Source: Rotaria sordida (lineage: Eukaryota > Rotifera > Eurotatoria > Philodinida > Philodinidae). From it: a stretch of 64,000 bases of DNA. Positions within the stretch are counted from its first letter, which is position 1. Each line of letters begins with the position of its first letter. Both the position numbers and the translations under genes were made by a program. The notes under the pieces were generated by a model. The model did no database searches. It was not told the origin of the DNA and saw nothing but the letters and a program-made list of their open reading frames with translations. Below, piece by piece: positions 46,959 through 57,200 of this stretch. Location of the stretch: NCBI GenBank assembly GCA_905250125.1, contig CAJNOL010000649.1:51648-115647 (forward strand), read 5' to 3'.

Positions 46959-48431
46959 ATGTCTTACGTTCAAGGCATCGGTACACTAGCTGCTGGTGTA
47001 GCACTTGGTGTTCTTGCTACAAGTACATATTTTCGTCTTTGGGATGGACGAACATTATCAAATGATAGTGCATTACTTCGTTTTTCACCCGATTTATCAA
47101 CACAAATTATTCGTAGACTTGATCCAAATTTTGCAGTATGTTATGATCGACGAACACGAATTCCATTATGGACAATTGAACATTTAACACGTCAAACAAT
47201 TACAATGGGTAAAAATGTTGATCGAGGAAATTCAATATTTCGAGAAGATAATCATATTCATCCATTTTTTCGTTCAACAAATCAAGATTATTTTGGTAGA
47301 TTTAGAAAAAAAAACAAAAAATTTTATTTCAAATTTTGTTTTTATCTCCTGAGGTTCTGGTTTTGATCGTGGTCATCTCATTCCATGTGCAGATCATCGA
47401 TCTTCTCAAGAAAGCATGAATAATACATTTTTTCTTTCGAATATTGCTCCACAAGTATAATTAAATCTTTTTTGCTTTTCAATCTATATATAATAAAAAA
47501 AACAAACGAAATTTAAAATTTGTTTTAATCCTTAGGTAGGCAAAGGTTTCAATCGAGATAAATGGGCACATTTAGAAAGATATGCTCGTGCACTTGTCAA
47601 ACATTATACTGGTGGCTTATGGATACTTACTGGACCACTCTACCTTTCCAGGTATATATTAACGTTAAAAAGAAAAAAACTACAATTTTTTTTTTAATAA
47701 TGATAAACATATGAACACGCCTAGAAACGGATTCAGTAGCCCAATATCTTCTCTACAACTGCGATGCTGAGTAGAAGATCGACTTGACGTAGAGTTCCTG
47801 TGCTCAATTGTTTAAGTTCTCCATATGTATTAGCTAACAAGAGCAGATGTATGCCACAACGTAGTCAACATGCTATCGAACGAGTGATCCGAGATAAATA
47901 GCCATTAGAGACTTGTGCAGATACGTATTGAATAATGAGTTATGGCAGCCGACTCATATACATTTATTGATCTTTCAATAGACGTTATATTTAGCTACAT
48001 TTTTTTTTGCGTGCTGATCATTTCCGTACTCATCATTCCGATTCCCTTAATCTGTATATGTCTACTTTAGACTTGATCCAACGGATAATAAACTCTATGT
48101 AAAGTATCAAGTAATTGGTTCAAATCAAGTTGCTGTTCCAACACATTTTTTCAAAGTAATTATTGGTCAACGAAATGATAATCAATTAGATATATATTCT
48201 TATTTAATGCCCAATGAACCAATTGATAATGCAATACCACTCGATGAATTTCTTGTTGCTCCTGAACTTATTGAACAAAATGCTGGATTTTTAATAACAA
48301 CAGAAAAAGTTCATAAAAATAAAATTCATGCAATCAATCAACCATGGATTGATTTTAAACTTCAATCACCTCCTTCTTCATCACATCAAAAATCATTACC
48401 AGCACCATCATCAAGTCCTTCTACAGCATAA
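46959..48431 (+). CDS. ENDOG: Endonuclease G, mitochondrial
   Basis: Four exons (46959-47295, 47354-47454, 47536-47651, 48071-48431) encode 304 aa. An N-terminal hydrophobic segment (GIGTLAAGVALGVLATSTYF) fits the membrane/targeting region of EndoG. The DNA/RNA non-specific (beta-beta-alpha metal) nuclease fold follows: LWTIEHLT, FREDNHIHPFFRSTNQDYFG, then SGFDRGHLIPCADH with the catalytic DRGH (H120), NTFFLSNIAPQ with the metal-binding Asn, GGLWILTGPLYL, YVKYQVIGSNQVAVPTHFFK and AIPLDEFL. EndoG resides in the mitochondrial intermembrane space and cuts nuclear DNA after release in cell death; it also degrades paternal mitochondrial DNA in some animals. Length is near human EndoG (297 aa), with a Ser/Pro-rich C-terminal tail added. 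DRGH is formed right after the first intron. Intron 3 (419 nt) is the only long one. Confidence 0.95.
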
Positions 48432-48568
48432 CAATTTCTTTTCTTTTGATAAAATGAAAAAAAAGCAACATTATTCAATTTTTCTATTTTATATATAATT
48501 ATCTTGTTCTATTATATATTTACATTTTCAGATTTATATATATATATATAATTTAATATTTTCATACG

Positions 48569-48752
48569 ATGACTCTTGAGAGTGATCAAGTAAAAATGAA
48601 AATTCCATATTTAATTTAATTTATTTACTTTTATCTACAAGGTTTTGGCTATTTTTACCAATATTCTTGGTGTAATCGTTTTTTTATTAGTCGTTGCTTA
48701 TCATTATATTCAAGCACAAAATCCACGTAGTCAACGACAGACAAATGAATAG
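48569..48752 (+). CDS. OST4: Oligosaccharyltransferase subunit OST4
   Basis: Two exons (48569-48589 and 48642-48752) encode 43 aa; exon 1 is only seven codons (MTLESDQ). The joined protein reads QVLAIFTNILGVIVFLLVV then AYHYIQAQNP and a polar end, matching the single-helix OST4 family (human: 37 aa, with LAIFANMLGV and YHY...NP at the same positions). OST4 is a membrane subunit of the ER oligosaccharyltransferase and stabilises the catalytic STT3 with OST3/6-type partners. It lies 137 bp after the endonuclease G stop on the same strand, and an acceptor-like TTTTCAG ends at 48531. AATAAA at 48911 is a likely polyadenylation signal. The gene is too short for usual ORF cut-offs and easily missed. 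Confidence 0.88.
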
Positions 48753-49495
48753 AGAGAATATTCAAAAAATATATATATAACTTTCAATAGTAATTGTTTT
48801 ACTTAAATAACAATTAATTTTGTTTTTTTTTGGTCTGTTTTTCTTTTTGTGTTTGTTGGATTTTTTGTTTTTTATTACAAAAAGAAATGATGTACACATT
48901 TATATGTAGAAATAAACAAATATGAAAATATTCTTTATAAATTTATCATATATGTATTCAATGCATATATGATTAATCATTCTAATTGAAATATTTTTCC
49001 ATTTTGATTATGTATGTGATGTACTTTAACAGTACAATTTTTCTTTAGAAATAAGATTAAAAAAAACCAAGGTATAACTGCAGAATGGTTGTATGTGTGA
49101 GCCAATACATTTTTTTTCTGTTCTGTATATAGGTTAAACAAAGGGGGTGCCGTTTCTCGGTCGTTATACTAAAAAAAGAAATAGTTTTTCGAGCAAGTTC
49201 GAGATCACTATAATCATCGAATATTCTCTCATTTTCCTATTAATGTGCGCACATTTCTTTTTCCTTTCTTCATAGAAACAAGGGCAACCACTATTAAAAA
49301 AAAGAAGATGCACCAATGAAAGTTATTTATTGAGATGAGCTTCATTGACTCGTACAGAATGAAAAAAAGGCACACCCCCTTTTTTCTGTAAATAGACACT
49401 TTATCTGGTACTATAAATACAGAGGCATATTCGAAGGCACATCATATTTCTTTTCTCGCTCAATCATTAACATATAACTACTTATTCAAAATACA
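48753..49495 (+). promoter_or_regulatory. Promoter region of metallothionein 1
   Basis: TATAAATA at 49412-49419 lies 77 nt before the ATG. Upstream is GTGCGCAC (49245-49252), a palindrome that carries the metal-response-element core TGCRCNC on both strands. GGGGGTGCCG occurs at 49143-49152 and GGCACACCCCC at 49369-49379. MTF-1 binding to TGCRCNC cores is established for animal metallothioneins; use of these sites here is inferred. Confidence 0.55.
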
Positions 49496-49811
49496 ATGCC
49501 TTGCCGTTGCGAAAGTAAGTTATCTAATATAAGAGGTTATTAAGTTCAAAATGAATATTTGTATTTCTTTAGGTGGAAAATGTTCATGTAAAGAAGATTG
49601 CAAAAAAACAGGCCAATGTACATGTGATTCAAGTTGTCAATGCAGACAGCAGAGTAAGTTAATCTATTAGATTTATTTTTATTTCACAACATTCATTTCT
49701 TTCTTTTTTTTTAATAATCTAGGCACAGGTACAGGCACAGGATGTGGCAAGTCAGGATGCAAATGTGAGGACTGCAAATGTCCACGTGATCAATGTAAAT
49801 GTGGACAATAA
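49496..49811 (+). CDS. Metallothionein-like protein 1
   Basis: Three exons (49496-49514, 49573-49653, 49723-49811) with phase-1 introns encode 62 aa, 16 of them Cys, mostly as CxC or CxxC. The sequence has two Cys-rich blocks (CRCESGKCSC..., then GCKCEDCKCP...CKC) linked by a TGTGTG spacer, which suggests two metal-thiolate domains. No aromatic residues are present, as is typical. Such proteins bind Zn, Cu or Cd in the cytosol and buffer metals or oxidants. The gene has a TATA box, a metal-response-like site upstream and AATAAA at 49902. It is the first of three related copies in about 5 kb; intron positions are the same in all three. Confidence 0.88.
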
Positions 49812-49998
49812 ATATAAACAATAATTCATCAAGAGACAATTATATTTCTTTCATTTTCTTTTTTTTTTTATGCTCTATTAATTATTCTAAAGTATCTTAT
49901 GAATAAACTATAAAATGCATAGAAAAAAATCTTCAGATTGATTTGCATGTAAATATTAAAATTTCAATGCAGTAGACATGAAATGATATGTAGATCTA

Positions 49999-52140
49999 CG
50001 GGATGGGCCATAAATAGTACTACGATACAAAAAAAAACTGAAATGTCTTTGTGTGGTCCGTTCAATCAAATGGATTGAATTTTTTTTATCAGTGATAGAA
50101 TGTTATCTAAAGTTTTTTTTTCATAAAGATAAGATAAACAAACACTTCTACTAAATATTATCGTTGGTATTATGAAAGTTATTTAACCTGTTATCAAGTA
50201 AGAAAAAATACATGTGTAGAATTTTTAATTGTGACATAATAGAATGATAAGAATAAATTAAAACGAATTTTATGAATTATACAATATTAGTGTACATAAA
50301 GTAAATTTTCAAAATTAGTTAGAAACACTAGTTTTTGCAAGGAAACTGATGGTTTGATGTTCAAAGAACTACAATTGATCATTTTACTTATGAGACACGA
50401 ATTTTAGCATTTAACCTTTTGACCTCTCACAGTGATTCTAGAAAAGTCATTGATAAAATAGCTTTATAAATAGAGTATTAGCCTGTCTAATGTGCTAATG
50501 GTGTACTCTAATCCATCAAATGTCAATCTCTTTATGTGGAGCTGTTCGATTGGTCAAATGACTGTGTGATGGAGAGAGTGTATTGAATGACATACTAAGC
50601 CTTAATTTTTTTTGGCCATATTGTTAAGTAGGCAAGAGCAACATCAATCCCATGCTATTGTAGTAATAGAAAAGAAAAGGAAGGAAGAATTGATAAAATT
50701 TTATTTTACTAGAATATGTGATCTTTTGATATATCTTGTCAAATAAATATTTACTTTGGTTTGAGAATTTGACGAGTTATTGTGAAGCTCTCGAAACATG
50801 TTCTTAACTCACTAGAATCGGTTTCTTCATTGATTTTTATCACATAAAAATTCTGAAAGGTCTCTATTGATTGCAGGTAGAGAACATTTTGTTTCGAAAA
50901 AATTCGAATTTTTTCATTTTTTCAAGATTATCGATTTTGTAAACCCGATATATCAAAGACAGCGATGAAAAAAAAGCATTCTTTTTATTATTGTCCATTT
51001 CAAAATATAATGTTCTCCACTGTTTTTTGAATAACTCGAGAATGCAAGCAGCTAGAGATCTGTGATTTTCACCAATCGAAAGAGGAGATCGGAAGACGTT
51101 TTTTTCTCCAATAATGTATAAGAATAAATCCTTTTAAAACTATTTATTTTCAAAAAACATGTAAAAGAAGACATGAAAATGATCTATCATCTAGATGAAA
51201 TTTAGATTTTGACCTTTGATTTAAATAGAGGGACCTCAAATCTATAGTTCAAGATACAATGCAAATTGGTTCTCTTATTACACTCTAACGCTGAGCAAAT
51301 GCAATTATGTATTTACATGCGCAAATAATAGAGATTTTTGCTAATTTTTTACTAAGTTTTCTCACCTTTTCTATCGTAATAGTTTGATATTTCGATGGAA
51401 ATGTAATGAAAAGTAAGAAAACGCATTATATCTTGAACTATAGATTCGAGGTTCCTCTATCTGAATCAAAGGTCAAAATCAAAATTTCATCTAGATGACA
51501 AGTCATTTTCATGTCTTCTTTTACATGTTTTTCGAAAATAATTAATTTTAAAAGGATTTACTCTTACACATTATTAAAGAAAAAGACGGCTCCCGATCTC
51601 CTCTTTCGATTGATGAAAACCGTAGGTCTCTAGCTACTTGCGTTCTCAAGTTATTCAAAAAACAGTGGAGGACATTATATTTTGAAATGGACAATAATTA
51701 ACAATCCATAAAGTTAACTGCAATAAATGTGTTTTTGTCATTTTCAAATCTCATGTTCCGTTTATTTTCTGCAATCGTTTTACAATGGACCAATCCAGGG
51801 ACCAACGGAGTGGTAATGGGTTAATGTGACCAATTTTGAAAACTTTTCCTATATACATCAATATAGTTCGTTTTGACTTCTTATTATTCTCGTCGATGGT
51901 ACAACTGAAAATTATCTATATAATTCTTCATATGTATTTTTTTCTTATTTAACAATAGATAAAATATTTTTGGTAAGTTAAAAGTATAACTCGACAATAG
52001 TGTTTATTTGCGTTATCTGTATGAAGAAAAAAAATTTCAAAATAAGCGTCTATCATTAACCAAACAATAAACATATTAGAACGAACCGAAGCGGAGATAT
52101 CTCAATTGTTTTATCATAATGTTATTTATGGCTCGCTCTG
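49999..52140. mobile_element. TA-bounded element with CCATAAATAA-type ends
   Basis: The left end after TA (49997-49998) reads CGGGATGGGCCATAAATAG. The right end, reverse-complemented, after TA (52141-52142) reads CAGAGCGAGCCATAAATAAC. Both resemble the right end of the 12141-12921 element (CACAGGACGATCCATAAATA). Inside I see no transposase frame. A large inverted repeat lies in the middle. This is best read as a non-autonomous or decayed Tc1/mariner-like insertion, possibly nested; the two ends may also belong to separate fragments. Confidence 0.5.
50985..51700. repeat. Long inverted repeat between metallothionein genes
   Basis: Arms of about 280-300 nt (50985-51268 and 51416-51700) pair with roughly 85-90% identity by eye. 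Anchors: TTGTCCATTTCAAAATATAA against TTATATTTTGAAATGGACAA; GATCTCCTCTTTCGATTG-type pairs; CATGTAAAAGAAGACATGAA against TTCATGTCTTCTTTTACATG; TATAGTTCAAGATA against TATCTTGAACTATA. The loop is about 150 nt. Confidence 0.88.
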
Positions 52141-52499
52141 TATGATGAAATTTTCTTTTTGTCTATTTTAAAATTCTTCAAAAGATAATTTTCTATTTAA
52201 TGTTGACCTTGAAAGTATCTCGACTTTTTTTTTCGTGCATATGTAAAACAAGCTATTTACAGATTACTTATTTTAAAAGAATTGATTATCGAAAATCGTA
52301 AAAGTTATTTTTTTATTTTCAATAACTGAAAAAAGAAAATTTTGAATACTTTCGCTGGTAAATACTTCTTTGATAATGAAAAAACAAATAATAATTGCGC
52401 TGTTTTTTCTCGAATATTTCATTTCATTCTACTACGTTTTTTATGTGATTGACGTTTCATTTAATACGTTGTCCTTGATGGAGTATACAGATAGTACAT

Positions 52500-52739
52500 A
52501 AAACAAAAGAAAAGGGGTGCTGAATATAAGAATAAATGAAATATCAATCAAATCTATGACGGGGGTGCTGCTCCTCAGTGTAAACTGTACCCCTGTGAGA
52601 AAAAAAAAGGGGGGAGGGGGGGATGAACGACTAACAGATATATAAAAAGGCAGACCAAATACAATTGTTCTCTCATACAATTTACTTGTATTCGTATCTT
52701 CGTTTATTATTATTATTATTATTCTAATCAACAAACAAA
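52500..52739 (+). promoter_or_regulatory. Promoter of metallothionein 2
   Basis: TATATAAAAA at 52639-52648 sits 91 nt before the ATG. GGGGTGCTG (52514-52522) and GGGGGTGCTG (52561-52570) repeat the GGGGGTGCCG seen upstream of metallothionein 1. A G-run (52609-52623) adds a locally GC-rich patch. The reverse complement, CAGCACCCC, is one base off the TGCRCNC metal-response core. Confidence 0.5.
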
Positions 52740-53051
52740 ATGCCCAAACAATGTCAATGTACAAGTGAGTGAGATTTTTAATTTTTCTTGCTCATTATTT
52801 AATATATCTTTTTTTTATTTAGGTGGTAAATGTGGATGTGGTGCTGGATGTCAAGGTGGTTCATGTGAATGTCAAGACACTTGTTCATGTAAATGTGATT
52901 GTAAATCATGCTCACGTACGTACTTAGATTAAAATTAATATTTTGTTTTTAACTCTTATTTTTTTGTTTTTTAATAGATGAAGGTACTAGCTGTGGTTCA
53001 GCATGTTCTTGTGACGATTGCAAATGTTCAGCTTGCAAATGTCATGCTTGA
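52740..53051 (+). CDS. Metallothionein-like protein 2
   Basis: Three exons (52740-52764, 52823-52915, 52978-53051) encode 63 aa with 19 Cys. The first block reads QCQCTSGKCGCGAGC and continues CECQDTCSCKCDCKSC; the second reads CGSACSCDDCKCSACKCHA. The intron positions and phases match those of metallothionein 1, so the two are duplicates, but the protein sequences differ at most non-Cys positions. It has a higher Cys density and an extra CxCxC motif, which may mean one or two more metal ions. It has its own TATA box; AATAAA at 53135 is a likely polyadenylation signal. Its cytosolic metal-buffering role is inferred from composition. Confidence 0.88.
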
Positions 53052-54016
53052 AAAAAATACAACACAATGAACTTGTGCTTGACTGTTTTTTTTTTCTTTT
53101 CGTGCATATGTATTGTCGTAGTTTTCTCATATTAAATAAATAAATTTACTTCTTGTTAAATCAGATATGATACGAACAAGTTTTCATATGTTAATTTAGT
53201 TTTTGTTTGTATCAAATATATCATTTAACTTGAATAAGTTGATAATGAAATCTTTCATTACAATTGACAAATCATAAAAAAGTAATTACATACTGTGTGA
53301 ATATAGTTTCATTTCGAGTTTAAAAAAAAAACCTATTTAAAATTCTATCAAACGATTATCACTCGTCATGATAATATTGTCTCAAGATTTTAATTTCTTT
53401 GACATTCAATATTTGTTTTACTTATCAATGATAATAAAACTTTACATCATTGTTTTAAACAAGTTATTCAAATTGAGGGACACATTTTCTTCTATAGAAA
53501 TCGAATACTTGAAATTATAATTTAGAAGAATATTTCCGTGTAATATTTATGATCTATGATAGATCAAATAGAGGTTGATCAAAGAAAAATAAAATAATAT
53601 AGACATAATATTTCATGCTCTATAAAAAAAAAGAAATAACTCATTCGACCGTATCTATTTACATATGTTTTTATTTATTAGTGTCTGTTGACAGGTTTTC
53701 TTTACCACAAAATCAAAATAACCACAGATACATAAGTCACATCATGCATATTGAAGGCCATATGTTGTACAACACACCTTTTTTTTCCCCTTCCTTTTGA
53801 CAAGTCGTATCCCCTCTTTCTATTTAATTAATATATTTGTACACCTTTTTCTTCTGTGTATATAACTAGATTCGATCTTTCCCTCTTCTCCCTTGTTTTT
53901 TTTTCTATTAATTAATAATTAGCTGTAATGTCCTAATAAATACAATGAACATTTGAAAATACATCACATATATTTTACTGTATCGTCACAAAAGACGACT
54001 TCTAATACGAAAAACA
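53052..54016. other. Intergenic region between metallothionein 2 and 3
   Basis: AT-rich spacer of about 965 nt. A TATATAA-type stretch near 53859 could be a remnant promoter of the third copy. Neither a TGCRCNC core nor the GGGGTGC motif found before copies 1 and 2 was noticed. Confidence 0.5.
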
Positions 54017-54298
54017 ACGCCATGTCCGTGTGAACGTAAACATTCTAACATTAGAGAATATCAAGCTCAGTTCGAATAATTTTGTTTTTCTAGCTGGAAA
54101 ATGTTCGTGCGAAGATTGTGCACAAACAGGCAAATGTATATGTGATTCAAATTGTCGATGTTGTCAACCTAGTAAGTTTATATATTAAATTTTTTTTTTT
54201 TATTATATTGTTGTTTTACTAATCAAGAGACAGAATGTGACAAAGATAGCTGTAATTATGACAAATGTCAATGTGCACCAGGGACATATAAATGTTGA
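54017..54298 (+). pseudogene. Third metallothionein-like copy lacking an ATG
   Basis: Three exon-like blocks (54017-54035, 54094-54171, 54228-54298) align with metallothionein 1. Exon 1 has the same 19-nt length and reads ACG CCA TGT CCG TGT GAA C, where copy 1 reads ATG CCT TGC CGT TGC GAA A: the start codon has become ACG. No in-frame ATG lies upstream before a stop. The ATG at 54022 is in another frame and stops after three codons. The splice donors GTAAAC and GTAAGT and both acceptors are intact, and 15 Cys remain in 55 codons (CPCEPGKCSCEDC..., KTECDKDSCNYDKCQC). In exon 3 the CKCEDCKC pattern has decayed to CNYDKCQC. It is a probable recent pseudogene, or a gene that starts at ACG. Confidence 0.7.
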
Positions 54299-57200
54299 AA
54301 ATGAATATAAACAAATGGTCATAGATGAACACTTGTTTTAAACTAGATGATCTTCATCAATATTTATACGTTTTTTTCTCATGTAGTTTTATAAAAGAAA
54401 AAGTTTTTAAATAAAAAGTATAACGATAAATACAATATTGTTTTTTTTTGAAAACATCATCAACATATTCTAATGATGTTAGAGAAAAATGAAACATTAA
54501 AATAGTTGACCCATCTATGTCATATTTTTCGTAATAAAAACGCACAAATATTTCTCACATTACATAGATATTCAATTAAAATGTAGCGGAATCAGATACT
54601 GACTATTAGTACAACATTTTTGAAAATGAACCACATGAGGTTTAAATAGAAGTATCTATAAGATAAGTATATAAAAAATTTATGACGCCTTTTTATTAAA
54701 TGAACAAGAATGATGTTCGCAAAGTATTTACCAATTCTTGCAGTAATTACGCATATCATGTCTAACATTGATGTTTCTTCATTTCAAATGACGATGAGAG
54801 TTATTAGATATACAACAGTGACTTTTTTGCATTAATGTTTTTCGTTTCATTTCTTAAACTATTTCTCTATCTAATAACAATAATGTTAAAATTTATTTTC
54901 TATAACGAATTCATTAGTATTAGAAGTATCAGAATGGCATTCCTTTTTTATATGCACAAATTGTTTTTTATTAACATTTTCATAATATAAAAAGATCTAC
55001 TTTCGTTATATGAATATAAATACTTCTTACTACACAAAAAATCTTAGTAACATGGAAATGTTTCTCTAACTCATGAAAATATTTTCATCTGTCTGTAGAT
55101 TATACAAAGTTGTCAATTTCCTTATGACTTTAACCAGTTATTTTCCTATGTTACATTCAATGGGTAATCAAATAGGCTGTCTTTTAATTTAAAAGTTGAA
55201 TAAAGAAGTGACTAATCTTGTCAAACGATGGTTCTTATGATGATCATGCAATTTTTATTAAATATTATTTAATAGTGTTATATTGTACATCTGAATATCA
55301 TCGCTCCGATCGAATCTGAATTTAGACATCTATTCTATCAAATTATTATATATTGCTAATCGAAATGTTTATTAGTCAGTGAATAATTACATTTGATTAG
55401 TAAAAATTAGTAACAATGTCATATCTCTTGAATTGTTTTCTAGTATATGCAAATCTTGAATTACATATATGTCTATTTGTATTATTAAAGTTTTCATGGA
55501 GAAGATTTATTAAATATATATCTAACAACATAGAACATGATTAAATGTTAACGCTTTCTATCATTATCAATAATAATAATACAACAACAGTGACACTGTG
55601 ATCAATTAAGAAAAAGAAAAATAAATGTATCAACAAATAGAATTCATTAAAAACTTGTCACTAAAGATACTATTTGCATGAATGATTTTTTTCATCGATA
55701 ATATTTATTGCTGTTACTTATAATTAGTTTTATGTTTTAATTTATTAAGAAGCATTTACTGTTAATTTGTATAATTGATATTGTATGCTGTGAAAAAAAA
55801 ATCATTAAATGAAATAAAATATAGTAAATGAGTCTGCATAAATAGTTCTGATTAAAGCATGACTGCATTGTTTTTATTCGTTAGTTAAAATATAACAACT
55901 GTGTTTGAGTTAAGTGATATAAATCATTATAGTTACTGATATCATTTTAGAAGAAGAAAAAATAGTTACAACAAAAATTAATACTAATCGAGAGTTTATG
56001 AAAAACGGATCGATTTTCAAGCAATCTTTTTTTTTTAAACTTGAAACTGTAGTAAATAATGAGAGCGTTTATAACTAGTATTTAATGAGGATCATAGATG
56101 TGACATAGTCGAAGTCGTGATCGTTCAAAGTAATGTTATTTTTATCTTTATTTGAAGCATACTATTACGTAATAGTACTGATGGTCTTGAATAGTTGCAC
56201 GAGAGAAGATTGAATCGGCAATGATTTGTGTATGTGGTACATGCTGTATTTCTTATTTCTTGGAGTTACTTATTTAACACTTCGCATATTTCCGATATAT
56301 CATAATTATTTCCTATAATTTTTTTCCTTCAATAATTATATATTCTACTGATTATTACAATTGTCTTATCGATACCATAAAATTCTATCTCTACTAATAC
56401 TATGATTTGATCTTAGTTTATTTTCATTTTCTTGATTATACGAGATATTCATATATCTATGGTTAGCTCATAAAAGACATCGTCTTGAAAAGTTCAAGAT
56501 GAATATATATATATAAGAATAATGTAATTTGTCAACTTTTAATAAAAGTACAGAAAACAATGACAACAGTACAAAAAGCATTACTATTAAAATTACACAT
56601 AGTTTTATATTTTCCTATATCGAAATTATAAGCTCAGGACAACTAGTTTTACATACATGCTCTGTTTTCCAAAACCCCTTCAAGTGATCAAATAGAAGTT
56701 TATATTCGTACAAATCGTTATATTGGTGCATGTATTAACTGATGAGATCATTGAATTGTCATTAAAAAAATAGAAGAATGATAAAATGAATAAAAAAAAA
56801 ACATCGACGGAAATCCTGTTTATTGCTCTTACATTGAATAATATTCGTATGCTAGAATTTTTATACAAAGATTGAAGTTTCACGTCGCCATATTGCCCTA
56901 TATCAATAATTAATAACTTATTGATTTATTATTCTAAAAGACAGTCAATATTAGTCTAGATACTTGGCTCATTCATGACTAATTTCATGTACAATGCACT
57001 TAATTTAAAATGACTGTTTGCCATCAGAGAAACGAAATTTAATTAATAGACGAAACACTTATGTTATAAGTAGATATATTTTGAAATATTCTAGATGAAA
57101 AATAATAAAACTCTTTTTTAAATAAAAGTAAAAACTAACGATTCAAAAATAAGTAAATTTTAGAATGTATTAACAAATCATAATTCAAAATTGATAATGA

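Larger units (their letters stand above)
49812..52739. other. Intergenic region between metallothionein 1 and 2
   Basis: About 2.9 kb largely taken up by a TA-bounded element (49999-52140) that contains a long inverted repeat (50985-51700). The last 220 nt are the metallothionein 2 promoter. No gene is present. Confidence 0.65.
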
